Positions 45,911 to 54,709 of a stretch of DNA of 64,000 nucleotides are shown here, in pieces. Positions within the stretch are counted from its first letter, which is position 1. Each line of letters starts with the position of its first letter. The position numbers and the translations under genes are program-made. Origin of the DNA: Leptospira biflexa serovar Patoc strain 'Patoc 1 (Paris)' (GTDB lineage: Bacteria; Spirochaetota; Leptospiria; Leptospirales; Leptospiraceae); contig NC_010602.1 in the NCBI RefSeq assembly GCF_000017685.1, positions 124,001 through 188,000 of the forward strand. The letters are read 5' to 3'. The notes beneath the pieces were generated by a model. It saw nothing but the letters and a program-made list of their open reading frames with translations. It ran no database searches and had not been told where the DNA came from.

Positions 45911-46657
45911 ATGGTTTCCATTCTGGATTCCTCTTTCAAATCTAAAACTGAAAAGAAAGGTGCCATCGTACTTCTGTCAGGTGGACTTGATTCAACGACT
46001 TGTTTGTATTTGGCTGCCAAGGATTTTGGATATCCTAAAAATAAAAAATTACCACTCCTAGCTCTTTCCTTTGATTATTCTCAAAAACATAAAATAGAGC
46101 TGACCAAAAGTAAAAAAATCGCAAAAACCCTTGGGATCAAACATGTGATCCAAAAATTGGATCCAGGATTTTTTTTAGGAAGTTCTCTCACTGAATCAAA
46201 AATTAAGGTAAGGAAAAACGCCAAATCACTATTTAGTGGTGATGAAACAGAAATTCCGAATACCTATGTTCCTGGACGTAACATTCTCTTTTTATCTTTT
46301 GCTTTATCACTCGCAGAAGGGCATGGGTATGATTCGATTTATATTGGAGTGAATGCACTCGATTATTCAGGTTATCCTGATTGTAGACCTGAGTTCATTG
46401 ATTCCTTCCAAAAGATGGCAAACCTTGGGACGAAAAAAGGGGTGAGTGGGACAGGGGATTCGATCCAGATCAAAACACCTCTCCTTCATTTGGGTAAAAA
46501 AGAAATCATCGAACTAGGAATGTCAGTCGGAGCTCCTCTAGGACTCACACATTCTTGTTATGATCCTGTGAGTGGAAAACCATGCGGCAAATGTGATTCT
46601 TGTATTTTACGGGCCAAAGGATTTTTGGAAGTTGGTTTGAAAGATCCGGCGTTGTGA
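45911..46657 (+). CDS. queC: 7-cyano-7-deazaguanine synthase
   Basis: A 248-residue QueC that makes preQ0 with ATP and ammonia. The PP-loop VLLSGGLDSTTCLYLA, the conserved PNTYVPGRNILFLSFALSLAEG and YSGYPDCRPEFIDSFQKM, and the zinc site SCYDPVSGKPCGKCDSC are all present. The ATG follows the queD stop without a gap. The remaining pathway genes (queE, queF, tgt) are not in this window. Confidence 0.95.
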   Translation: MVSILDSSFKSKTEKKGAIVLLSGGLDSTTCLYLAAKDFGYPKNKKLPLLALSFDYSQKHKIELTKSKKIAKTLGIKHVIQKLDPGFFLGSSLTESKIKVRKNAKSLFSGDETEIPNTYVPGRNILFLSFALSLAEGHGYDSIYIGVNALDYSGYPDCRPEFIDSFQKMANLGTKKGVSGTGDSIQIKTPLLHLGKKEIIELGMSVGAPLGLTHSCYDPVSGKPCGKCDSCILRAKGFLEVGLKDPAL

Positions 46658-46673
46658 AGGATAAAAATACGAA

Positions 46674-47288
46674 ATGCGCAAATTGGTTCTCCTCATCCTC
46701 TTATTACCATTTGTACAATGCGATAAAACCAAAACATCGAATGATATGTTTCTCATTGGAATCTTCCGACCAACATTAGGGATGTTTGGTGATAGTATTA
46801 TGGCATTGTGGCCAGCTGAAGAACAACTCAAACCATTTGTTGTTGTTAAAAATGCATTTCCTGTAAGAAAATCTTCCGATATTCTCTATTCGATCCAAAC
46901 TGACCAATCCAGGTATCATGCATGCATTTATAATGGAGGAGTGAACGATTTTTTAGGAAATTTCTCCCCAAACCAGCTGGCAATTGAATCTACAGTACAA
47001 AATCAAATCCAGGCACTCACGTCACTCCAAGGCAAATGTGATCATATTCTCGCGATCAATTTTTGGTATGTTGAATTTCCTTGGCCAACGGAAGCTGTGT
47101 TGAGGTTGAATCAATTGATGAAGGAAAGGATCAATTTTGTGCCACGTTTGGATACAGAGGTTATGATCAAAAGCTCAGATTTATTAGATGGAGGTCATCT
47201 AACAGATAGAGGTTATCAAAAACTCGCTGATAAAACTTTGGAACATTTTGAAACCAGGATTCCTTGGATTGATTTTTTACCCAGATGA
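46674..47288 (+). CDS. SGNH/GDSL hydrolase-like lipoprotein
   Basis: A 204-residue lipoprotein with signal MRKLVLLILLLPFVQC. The mature part carries the blocks of SGNH hydrolases: TLGMFGDSIMALWP (nucleophile Ser in GDS), YNGGVNDFLG (Asn of block III) and LDGGHLTDRGYQKLAD (the Asp-x-x-His of block V). It probably removes or transfers acyl groups on a surface or periplasmic sugar. It lies 16 bases after queC and before an MBOAT acyltransferase gene, a sensible companion in O-acetylation. Confidence 0.78.
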   Translation: MRKLVLLILLLPFVQCDKTKTSNDMFLIGIFRPTLGMFGDSIMALWPAEEQLKPFVVVKNAFPVRKSSDILYSIQTDQSRYHACIYNGGVNDFLGNFSPNQLAIESTVQNQIQALTSLQGKCDHILAINFWYVEFPWPTEAVLRLNQLMKERINFVPRLDTEVMIKSSDLLDGGHLTDRGYQKLADKTLEHFETRIPWIDFLPR

Positions 47289-47349
47289 TAAAATGTATTT
47301 ACTTAGGCTAAGGTAATTCCGACTATTAACTAATTATTGGGATACCACA

Positions 47350-48732
47350 GTGTTATTTAACTCATTTGTATTTGTCGTATTTTTTGTATCATTATATACC
47401 ATCTATTGGCAACTGAATTCTAGATTTCAAAAACTGACCATTTTAATTGGCTCCCTAATCTTTTATGGGTATTGGGATCTTTTGTTTTTGTGCCATTTTC
47501 TCTTAATTGTTTTACTCAATTACGCATTTTATAAGATCACAAATTATAAATTTAATAAGATTCAAATTACAGGTATTCTTGTATTTAATTTATTAAATTT
47601 AATCTTTTTTAAGTATTTTTACTTTTTAGTAAATATTATCAAAGATTTGTTTGGATACCAACAAATTACAGAAGTAACTTCTTTTTTACCGAACATAGTG
47701 TTACCTCTTGCGATTAGTTTTTATACCTTTCAAATTTTAGCATTTCAAATTGATGTATATAGAGGAAAAATTCAATCATCAGTATCGGCTATAGATTTTA
47801 CAATTTTCATTATGTTTTTTCCTCAATTGATTGCCGGTCCAATCATGAGGCATACAGATTTTTTCAAACAATTACACAGCAAAAAAAGATTTTTGGAGCT
47901 TCCTTTCAATGCAGGTGGTTACCTCATCTTGTTGGGTGTTTTAAAAAAAGTTATTGTTGCGGATAATATTTCTCCATTAATCGAACCATTCTTTAGCCAT
48001 CCTGAAAATTTTAATTTTTTAAGTGCTCTTTTGTCTGTTTATGGCTTCGCAATCCAAATCTATTGTGATTTTTCCGGATATTGTGACATTGCACGAGGTT
48101 TGGCATTATTGCTTGGATACGATATTCCCGTTAACTTTAATGCACCTTACTTTTCTACTTCATTAAAAGAATTTTGGCAAAGGTGGCATATCACCCTTTC
48201 ACAATGGTTGCGTGATTACCTTTACATTTCGTTAGGTGGAAATCGATTTGGAAATATTCGAACTTATTTTAATTTAGTAGTCACTATGGTGTTAGGTGGT
48301 TTGTGGCATGGTGCGAACTATACTTTTTTAGTATGGGGTGCATTACACGGAATGTATTTAATAGTAGAAAGAGTTTTGACAACTAAGAAAGAAAGTACTA
48401 CATTTCATTTCGTTAAGCTAGCAAAAGGAATCATTGTATTTCATTTGGTCTGTTTTGCGTGGTTATTTTTTAGAATTGAAAGTATTCAAGATTTTCAAAC
48501 TATTTATCACAATTTAATTCAGCAATCTGGAATTGATATTGCTGAAATTCCAAAATTGTACCGATTGATCGCGATTGGTTTTTTGCTTCATACGTATGAG
48601 TATTTCCAAAGAAATGTAGCGATACAATTCAAATATAGAAAAATGTTTTTGCCTAGTTTAGCGATCATATGCGGTATACTAGTGTTAACGTTAACTTCAA
48701 ATTCATCTCAGTTCATATACTTTCAATTCTAG
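47350..48732 (+). CDS. MBOAT-family O-acyltransferase (AlgI-like)
   Basis: A 460-residue membrane protein of the AlgI/DltB class: MLFNSFVFVVFFVSLYTIYW opening, LPLAISFYTFQILAFQIDVYRGKI, FFPQLIAGPIMRH, FWQRWHITLSQWLRDYLYISLGGNR and the active-site histidine of GGLWHGANYTFLVWGALHG. It passes acyl groups, usually acetyl, across the inner membrane to a periplasmic partner that modifies a polysaccharide. Translation begins at a GTG. The following gene probably encodes that partner. Confidence 0.92.
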   Translation: MLFNSFVFVVFFVSLYTIYWQLNSRFQKLTILIGSLIFYGYWDLLFLCHFLLIVLLNYAFYKITNYKFNKIQITGILVFNLLNLIFFKYFYFLVNIIKDLFGYQQITEVTSFLPNIVLPLAISFYTFQILAFQIDVYRGKIQSSVSAIDFTIFIMFFPQLIAGPIMRHTDFFKQLHSKKRFLELPFNAGGYLILLGVLKKVIVADNISPLIEPFFSHPENFNFLSALLSVYGFAIQIYCDFSGYCDIARGLALLLGYDIPVNFNAPYFSTSLKEFWQRWHITLSQWLRDYLYISLGGNRFGNIRTYFNLVVTMVLGGLWHGANYTFLVWGALHGMYLIVERVLTTKKESTTFHFVKLAKGIIVFHLVCFAWLFFRIESIQDFQTIYHNLIQQSGIDIAEIPKLYRLIAIGFLLHTYEYFQRNVAIQFKYRKMFLPSLAIICGILVLTLTSNSSQFIYFQF

Positions 48733-48740
48733 GAAAAACG

Positions 48741-49868
48741 ATGAAATTAAAAAAATTCCGCATTTTATACTTATTTTTGTTATTTTTTGCCATTGATAAA
48801 TTGGTTTTGATTCCTTCTGTAAGGGCTTTTTTGACAAGTGAAGAAGTTGGAAATCCATATATTGAATCTTTTAAAAATCTTAATGCAGATTATTTAAATG
48901 ACGATCGATATAAAGACAAAAAGAAAATATGGGCATTCGGAACTTCCCGATCTTTTAGTTTTTATCAATATGCTTCCATACCTTATATTCAGAATTCAGA
49001 ATATATCTCTAACCAACAAAAAAAGGAACTAGAAAATTATAAGGTTTATACTTTCGCAGCACCTGGTTCCAATCCATTGATCTATTTTACACGATTCAAT
49101 CAATTGTTAGAACAAAACTACAAACCCGATCTTGTATTTTTAGAAGTTTCCGCTTTTTCATTTAATAAAAACAATCGTTTTACCAATATTACCTTGTTAG
49201 AAGGGGTTCCATTGGAATTCGCCATGGCACATTTTAACGAATTACCAAATGATTTTGCCAAAGAATATTTTTTCTCCCGATTATTTAGTTTGAGTCGTTA
49301 TAAAATTTCTACAAAAGCGATTTCTGCCAATATATTTGGAACAAAAGATAAAAATATGGAAATGTTAAAGAATTTTTTGCCAGCTAACTCTGGTTCTGTT
49401 GATCCATTTGCAAGTGCTTTTGATACAAAAACCAATCGGGAAGAATATCCTTATAGTCCAAATAACTTCAATGATTTTAAGAATTATCCAAATAATGATA
49501 TGGATAAGTATGTCAAAGTATCAATGTTAGTGGATGTTTTAAAAAAGGAATTTTATGGAAATTTTACAGATAATCAAAACAATTTCCAATTTTTATCAAA
49601 TATCATCAATCGATGCCAAAAAGAAAAAATCCCTGTGGTTTTATGGATCCCAAAGGTGCACAAAGAACTCAATGATTTTTATCATTCAGCAAATTTTTAC
49701 CCTCAATGGAAAATGAAAATCCAAACGTTAGCAGAGCAAAAAGGAATTCGGTTTATTGATCTGAATGAAGATGGCAAAATCAAATGCGATTATTTCAATG
49801 ACGCCGCTCATATTTCTGGAAGGTGTTTGCCAGAGATCGAAGCAAATGTTTTAGGAATTCCTAAGTAG
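48741..49868 (+). CDS. DUF1574-like membrane-anchored protein, MBOAT partner
   Basis: About 375 residues starting MKLKKFRILYLFLLFFAIDKLVLIPSV after AGGA, nine bases past the MBOAT stop. One N-terminal anchor holds a periplasmic domain. KIWAFGTSRSFSFYQYASIP (with Ser in GTSRS) and, near the end, NDAAHISGRCLPEIEANVL (Asp...His) suggest an SGNH-like acyltransferase fold as in the AlgJ/DltD partners of MBOAT proteins and in the Leptospira DUF1574 family. Assignment to DUF1574 is from memory of the pattern and is tentative. Confidence 0.72.
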   Translation: MKLKKFRILYLFLLFFAIDKLVLIPSVRAFLTSEEVGNPYIESFKNLNADYLNDDRYKDKKKIWAFGTSRSFSFYQYASIPYIQNSEYISNQQKKELENYKVYTFAAPGSNPLIYFTRFNQLLEQNYKPDLVFLEVSAFSFNKNNRFTNITLLEGVPLEFAMAHFNELPNDFAKEYFFSRLFSLSRYKISTKAISANIFGTKDKNMEMLKNFLPANSGSVDPFASAFDTKTNREEYPYSPNNFNDFKNYPNNDMDKYVKVSMLVDVLKKEFYGNFTDNQNNFQFLSNIINRCQKEKIPVVLWIPKVHKELNDFYHSANFYPQWKMKIQTLAEQKGIRFIDLNEDGKIKCDYFNDAAHISGRCLPEIEANVLGIPK

Positions 49869-49965
49869 TCTGAGTAAATGGAAGAATAATGATGTTTTTT
49901 TAATTCAATTGATTTTTGGGAAAAAAATTTCAGAAAACCGCTAAAAACGTTCTAAAACATCCGAA

Positions 49966-49984
49966 AAAACGTAATTAACGTTTT
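49966..49984. promoter_or_regulatory. Inverted repeat upstream of PA-domain lipoprotein
   Basis: AAAACGT-AATTA-ACGTTTT, a perfect 7-bp inverted repeat 78 bases before the lipoprotein start. A related word AAAACGTTCTAAAAC lies just upstream. It could be a regulator site or the end of the preceding transcript. Confidence 0.3.
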
Positions 49985-50061
49985 GTGAAATTGACAGAAC
50001 CTTTAAAATCATTGCTAAATCCATCGGTATTTCCATTCATCTATGTTAGGTGGAAATACAA

Positions 50062-50850
50062 ATGAAAACGTTTATTTTAATTATTATCTCTTCACACTTG
50101 TTTTTTGTGAATTGTGAAACTGCAAACAAAGAGAATATAGGTATTGTATTAGCTTTACTGAATGCTACATCTCCTTCCAATACTGGAACTGAAACAGGTA
50201 GTGGAAACAATAGCGTAACCGTAGATTTTGCTTATTCAATGAGTGATACAGGTGCTGGAATCCCAATCTCTATCACACCAACTAGTCTACAACCTGCGAC
50301 GGGACTGAATTTTTCAGTTTCTCCTAGTTTGCCTGCAGGATTAAGCTTAAATTCAGTAACTGGTGCGATTTCAGGCACACCAACTTTGTATGCAGCAAAA
50401 ATTGATTATGATATTACTGGTCAAATCAACCAAAGCTCTAAAACATTAAAAATCAATTTTGGTGTGAGCCAACTGACAAATGATCGACTGAGTGAAACCA
50501 TACCTTCTCGGCCCATTGGACTGAATTTGACCTACAATGTGACAGGTCAGCTGATACAGGCCAACCCAATTGATGCATGTGCAGCGATTCAAAACAATGT
50601 TACTGGAAAAGTGGTTTTAGTCCGGAGAGGAACCTGTGGCTTTCAAGATAAAGTGTTAAATGCACAAACTGCTGGAGCCATTGCAGTCATCCATTATGAT
50701 AACAACGTATCAAACAATGTACCGATCGTAAATCCATACCCAGATCCAAATTTAATATCAATTCCTACCACAATTATCTCAGGTAATGCTGGAACAGATT
50801 TAGTTGATAGCTTAGCAACGTTTAACACCAATGCGACGCTCCGAAGGTAG
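50062..50850 (+). CDS. Lipoprotein with putative Ig and PA domains
   Basis: About 262 residues, signal MKTFILIIISSHLFFVNC, start ATG at 50062 after AGGTGG. Residues about 55-125 form a cadherin/immunoglobulin-like putative binding module (SPSLPAGLSLNSVTGAISGTPT, the He_PIG pattern). Residues about 165-250 resemble a protease-associated (PA) domain: ACAAIQNNVTGKVVLVRRGTCGFQDKVLNAQTAGAIAVIHYDN. PA domains normally accompany proteases or receptors and bind peptides or sugars; here there is no catalytic domain. Likely surface or periplasmic, function unknown. Confidence 0.78.
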   Translation: MKTFILIIISSHLFFVNCETANKENIGIVLALLNATSPSNTGTETGSGNNSVTVDFAYSMSDTGAGIPISITPTSLQPATGLNFSVSPSLPAGLSLNSVTGAISGTPTLYAAKIDYDITGQINQSSKTLKINFGVSQLTNDRLSETIPSRPIGLNLTYNVTGQLIQANPIDACAAIQNNVTGKVVLVRRGTCGFQDKVLNAQTAGAIAVIHYDNNVSNNVPIVNPYPDPNLISIPTTIISGNAGTDLVDSLATFNTNATLRR

Positions 50851-51103
50851 CGTTGATTGGATCTAGTTTGATCTTTTAAATCTCAAAACCTATCTCGGCC
50901 ATTTGCTTGGCCTTGATTCGTTATCTGCCTTTAAGACCCAAAATCTGATAAGAGCAAAATCGCACGTCTGGAAAGTCATTCTTTGGACAAACTCATTTTG
51001 ATTCCATTTTCGATTTCGGAATCAGATTCTTTTGCTTAGAAATTTGATTCAAAATGTAAGTTCTGGCATTAGTTTACGGAAAATTCCCTAAAATTTTGTT
51101 TCC

Positions 51104-51144
51104 AAAATGGCCATTTTTTCCATAACTACTACTAGTTTATGGAA
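51104..51144 (+). promoter_or_regulatory. Palindrome and start-codon hairpin upstream of pntAB
   Basis: A perfect palindrome AAAATGGCCATTTT (51104-51117) is followed by TTCCATAA (51118-51125), which is the exact reverse complement of TTATGGAA (51137-51144). The second arm contains the ATG start codon of the transhydrogenase gene at 51139. No clear ribosome-binding site is visible. The structure could occlude the start. The rest of the gap 50851-51103 is AT-rich with no gene I can support. Confidence 0.4.
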
Positions 51145-51429
51145 ATATTTGTTACAGCCGTCACGATTTTCGTCCTCGCGATCTTCGTGGGATTTGAAAT
51201 CATCACAAAAATCCCTCCCATCCTCCACACCCCACTTATGTCGGGTTCCAACGCCATTTCCGGCATCACTTTGATTGGGGCACTGTATGCCGCAGGGATC
51301 CAAGAGAGTAATATGACCAAAATTTTAGGATTACTCTCGGTAATTTTTGCCACTATCAACGTTGTGGGTGGATTTCTTGTCACTCATAGAATGCTTGGCA
51401 TGTTTAAGAAAAAGGATGCACCAAAATAA
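51139..51429 (+). CDS. pntAB: NAD(P) transhydrogenase subunit alpha, membrane part
   Basis: A 96-residue membrane protein with three helices, MEIFVTAVTIFVLAIFVGFEII, TPLMSGSNAISGITLIGALY and LGLLSVIFATINVVGGFLVTHRML, matching PntAB (alpha-2) of the proton-pumping transhydrogenase. With PntB it forms the membrane proton channel. In most genomes the NAD-binding subunit gene pntAA lies directly upstream; it is absent here. Its stop overlaps the pntB start (TAATG). Confidence 0.92.
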   Translation: MEIFVTAVTIFVLAIFVGFEIITKIPPILHTPLMSGSNAISGITLIGALYAAGIQESNMTKILGLLSVIFATINVVGGFLVTHRMLGMFKKKDAPK

Positions 51430-52826
51430 TGGAACTCATTAGTATTTTAAATCTCGCTTACCTCATAGCATCCATCCTATTCATCGTAGGAATCAAACAA
51501 CTCGCGCATCCTAAAACAGCAACTCGAGGAAACTTCCTTGGTGCCCTTGGGATGCTCATTGCGGTTGTTGCCACACTTTTTGACCGAGAAATTTTATCGT
51601 ATGAGTGGATTGCGGTTGGGGTTCTCATCGGTTCCGTAATTGGGATCGTCCTTGCGATCAAAATCCAAATGACTGCGATGCCACAGCTTGTTGCCGTATT
51701 AAACGGATTTGGTGGTATCGCTTCCGTTTTTGTCGCTGGTGCAGCATTACAACTCTCTATTCCTAAATATCAGTACGCAGTCAATTACCAAGAAATTGTA
51801 TCGATCGTGTTTTCCGCCATCGTAGGTGGGATCACCTTCTCTGGAAGTTTTATCGCTTTTGGTAAGTTACAAGGTTTTATCACAGAAAAAGCAGTTCGTT
51901 ACCCAGGTGACCAACTGGTCAAAATTCTCGTAGGACTGACAGCAGTAGGACTCGGTGTTTACGGATGTTTGGAACCAACTGACGAATCGATCTATTGGAT
52001 TCTCAGTGGAGTCAGTTTATTTCTTGGGATCTTCCTTGTGATTCCGATTGGTGGAGCTGATATGCCAGTTGTGATTTCACTCCTCAACTCCTATTCCGGT
52101 ATCGCTGCATCTGCTACAGGATTTGTTCTCAACAATAATGTTCTCATCATTGCAGGATCACTCGTTGGTGCATCTGGAATCATTCTTACACAAATTATGT
52201 GTAAAGCGATGAATCGTAGTTTGACGAATGTTCTTTTTGGTGGATTCGGGGCTGTCGCTACAGAAATGAAAGATGATGGCGATTTTTACTCAGGTAAAGT
52301 GAAGTCAACGAGTGCCGAAGAAGTGGCAATGTTACTCGATGTAGCAAGAAGTGTAGTGATTGTTCCAGGATACGGAATGGCAGTTGCACAAGCACAACAT
52401 ACCGTGAGAGATTTATACCAATTACTCACTGCTCGTGGAATTGATGTTACCTTTGCAATCCATCCAGTTGCAGGTCGTATGCCTGGTCACATGAACGTTT
52501 TACTTGCAGAAGCAGATATTCCTTATGATCGATTGAAAGAGATGGACGAGATCAATAGTACTTTCGAAAATGTTGATGTTGTGATTGTGAATGGTGCCAA
52601 TGATGTAACTAACCCTCTTGCAAAAACAGATCCAAAATCTCCAATTGCTGGAATGCCGATATTGGATGTTGGAAACGCAAAAACGGTAGTTGTGATCAAA
52701 AGAAGTTTGAGTCCAGGCTTTGCTGGAGTTCCTAATCCATTATTCATTGCTGACAACTGTTTGATGTTGTTTGGTGATGGTAAAAAGGCAACGCAAGAAA
52801 TGATCGCAGCTTTAAAAGAATCTTAG
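51429..52826 (+). CDS. pntB: NAD(P) transhydrogenase subunit beta
   Basis: A 465-residue subunit with about nine membrane helices in the first 270 residues (LGALGMLIAVVATLFDREILSY, MPQLVAVLNGFGGIASVFVAGA, DMPVVISLLNSYSGIAASATGFVL) and a soluble NADP-binding domain (VIVPGYGMAVAQAQHTVRDLYQLL, AIHPVAGRMPGHMNVLLAEADIPYD, VVIVNGANDVTNPLAKTDPKSPIAGMPILDV). It moves hydride between NADH and NADP+ using proton flow. A response regulator gene starts 12 bases after the stop. Confidence 0.96.
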   Translation: MELISILNLAYLIASILFIVGIKQLAHPKTATRGNFLGALGMLIAVVATLFDREILSYEWIAVGVLIGSVIGIVLAIKIQMTAMPQLVAVLNGFGGIASVFVAGAALQLSIPKYQYAVNYQEIVSIVFSAIVGGITFSGSFIAFGKLQGFITEKAVRYPGDQLVKILVGLTAVGLGVYGCLEPTDESIYWILSGVSLFLGIFLVIPIGGADMPVVISLLNSYSGIAASATGFVLNNNVLIIAGSLVGASGIILTQIMCKAMNRSLTNVLFGGFGAVATEMKDDGDFYSGKVKSTSAEEVAMLLDVARSVVIVPGYGMAVAQAQHTVRDLYQLLTARGIDVTFAIHPVAGRMPGHMNVLLAEADIPYDRLKEMDEINSTFENVDVVIVNGANDVTNPLAKTDPKSPIAGMPILDVGNAKTVVVIKRSLSPGFAGVPNPLFIADNCLMLFGDGKKATQEMIAALKES

Positions 52827-52837
52827 AGTCGGAAGTT

Positions 52838-53509
52838 ATGAAAAAACAAGTCTATATCGTTGATGACCATCCTCTTGTAGTAGATGCACTACAAAACCTA
52901 ATTGCTAAATCGGAAGATTTAGAGTGTATTGGAAGTGCAGATAATATTGAAAAAGCATTTAACGATATAGAACAAATGCAACCGACATTGGTTCTGATTG
53001 ATATCCAACTCAAACAAAACCAAAATGGTTTGCAACTTTTGAAACGTCTGAGGACAACATTTCCAAATATTGCCGTCATCATTATCAGTATGTTGACGGA
53101 TGATACTTTTGTGGATCGTGCATTTAAATTAGGTGCGATGGGTTATGTTTTCAAAGAAGACACAACCACACAAATTGTAGAAGCAATCCATACCGTTCTA
53201 AAAGGTGATTATTTCGTGAGTTCATCCCAAGCGACAAGGCTCCTTGGGCATCTGTATCGTGCATCCCAGAAAGACGAAAAGGATCCAATCGATAGATTGT
53301 CCAATCGTGAATTGGAAGTGTTTCTCATGATTGGAGAAGGTATGCCGGTGAAAGAAATCGCAGCCAATATGGGCCTTGCCCCATCTACAATTGAAACCCT
53401 ACGATCTCGAATCAAATCGAAACTCAGCATCACTGAAAACGAAAAATTGATTCGTGTAGCGGTTGAGTGGAAGTATACCCAAGCCAAAACTGATATTGTC
53501 GTTTCTTAA
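52838..53509 (+). CDS. NarL/FixJ-family response regulator
   Basis: A 223-residue two-domain regulator. The receiver domain has acidic residues VDDHP, the phospho-acceptor Asp55 in LVLIDIQL and Lys of YVFKED. The C-terminal LuxR-type helix-turn-helix reads LSNRELEVFLMIGEGMPVKEIAANMGLAPSTIETLRSRIKSKL. No kinase gene is adjacent. It begins 12 bases after pntB, so it may share that transcript. Target genes unknown. Confidence 0.9.
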   Translation: MKKQVYIVDDHPLVVDALQNLIAKSEDLECIGSADNIEKAFNDIEQMQPTLVLIDIQLKQNQNGLQLLKRLRTTFPNIAVIIISMLTDDTFVDRAFKLGAMGYVFKEDTTTQIVEAIHTVLKGDYFVSSSQATRLLGHLYRASQKDEKDPIDRLSNRELEVFLMIGEGMPVKEIAANMGLAPSTIETLRSRIKSKLSITENEKLIRVAVEWKYTQAKTDIVVS

Positions 53510-53694
53510 AAATAAATCCAATTCGTTTTAGAATATAATTTTGATCGATTAACTTCTGAATGGAATTGGAATTGATTTCTGAACAAATCTTCAATCCGAA
53601 TCTGATTCATTAAAATTTTAACAGAAATGGTTGTCTTACTTACAGAAGGACTTCGCCATTTTGCAGACCTTAGACAGTTTGGAAACGTATCCCA

Positions 53695-54708
53695 TTAGTA
53701 ACGCAATTTAAAATTATGGTACAACAAATCTTTTCCTTCACGGGAAGAGAGTAACATTCTGTACGCTTCTGCAATTTTGGATTCATTTTGAGATTGTTTT
53801 TGGATGAAATGGAAAAAATCATTAGCTCTTTCATCAAAACCTAAATTGAGAAGTAAGTTTAAATAAAAGCTTTGATCATATTCGTCAGCAAACGGAGAGT
53901 AGGCGATAGGCCGGAGCAAATTCTCAGCTTCTCGCCATTTACGCATTTCAAAATAACAACGTGCATATACTTTTTTTTCTCTCCAACCAAGAGCTCTTGG
54001 ATTTTTTAAATAGGTGAGAGATTTTTTCGGATCTTTGTCCATTAGATAGACAACCCGGCCCATTAAATGGGAAGCTAACATGTGTTTCGGATCTTGTTCC
54101 AAAATAGATGTGAGTTCATTTTTGGCTTTCTCCACTTGGTTCAGTTCCAAGTAGGTTTTTGCCAAAATCAGTTTGGCTTCATTGTAATTGGCTTTGTATT
54201 CTAATGATTTGTTTAAGGACGAGATCGCATTTTGAAAGTCTTTTAGAATATAGTAAGAAAGTCCTAAGTTATAATGATAAAATGGATTGTAAGGAGAGAT
54301 TTGGTTGGTTTCGAGCCATGTTTCTTTTGCTTCTGCCCAACTATCTTCTTGCGCATAAATCATTCCTAAAAGGAAACTAGCAGCCTCATGGTTTGGTTCT
54401 TTTTTTAATGCCTTATTCAAACTTTCTTTGGCTTCTTGCCATTCCATTCTGGTATAGAGCAAACTTCCATTCAGATAGTCGTATTCGGCAAAGGGTTTAT
54501 AAACTTCTGTTTGGATTTTTTTCCATTCCGCATCTGCCAAAACAAACTTACCATACCGAAGTGCGTTGATGATATTACGACTTACCTTTTCGATTTCAAT
54601 CTTTGCATTGATCTCAATCGATTCCTGGTCTTCTGCATCTGCAGAAATGGAAACTAGTGAAAGGAAAAGTAACAGGAAAAACAGTAGAAAGGTTTGAGTT
54701 TTTTTCAT
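53695..54708 (-). CDS. Exported TPR-repeat protein in spiro-SPASM operon
   Basis: About 337 residues starting MKKTQTFLLFFLLLFLSLVSISADAE, a signal peptide, followed by at least six tetratricopeptide-type repeats (EWQEAKESLNKALKKEPNHEAASFLLGMIYAQEDSWAEAKETW and so on). It is probably a periplasmic scaffold. The ATG lies one base after the stop of the SpsF-PseG fusion, marking it as the last gene of the run. The 185 bases beyond its stop hold no gene I can support. Confidence 0.82.
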   Translation of the reverse strand: MKKTQTFLLFFLLLFLSLVSISADAEDQESIEINAKIEIEKVSRNIINALRYGKFVLADAEWKKIQTEVYKPFAEYDYLNGSLLYTRMEWQEAKESLNKALKKEPNHEAASFLLGMIYAQEDSWAEAKETWLETNQISPYNPFYHYNLGLSYYILKDFQNAISSLNKSLEYKANYNEAKLILAKTYLELNQVEKAKNELTSILEQDPKHMLASHLMGRVVYLMDKDPKKSLTYLKNPRALGWREKKVYARCYFEMRKWREAENLLRPIAYSPFADEYDQSFYLNLLLNLGFDERANDFFHFIQKQSQNESKIAEAYRMLLSSREGKDLLYHNFKLRY

Positions 54709-54709
54709 A

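Noticed and set aside
53627..53698. A 23-codon plus-strand frame in the gap between the response regulator and the TPR gene
   Set aside because: Too short, no ribosome site, and it runs into the end of the convergent TPR gene.
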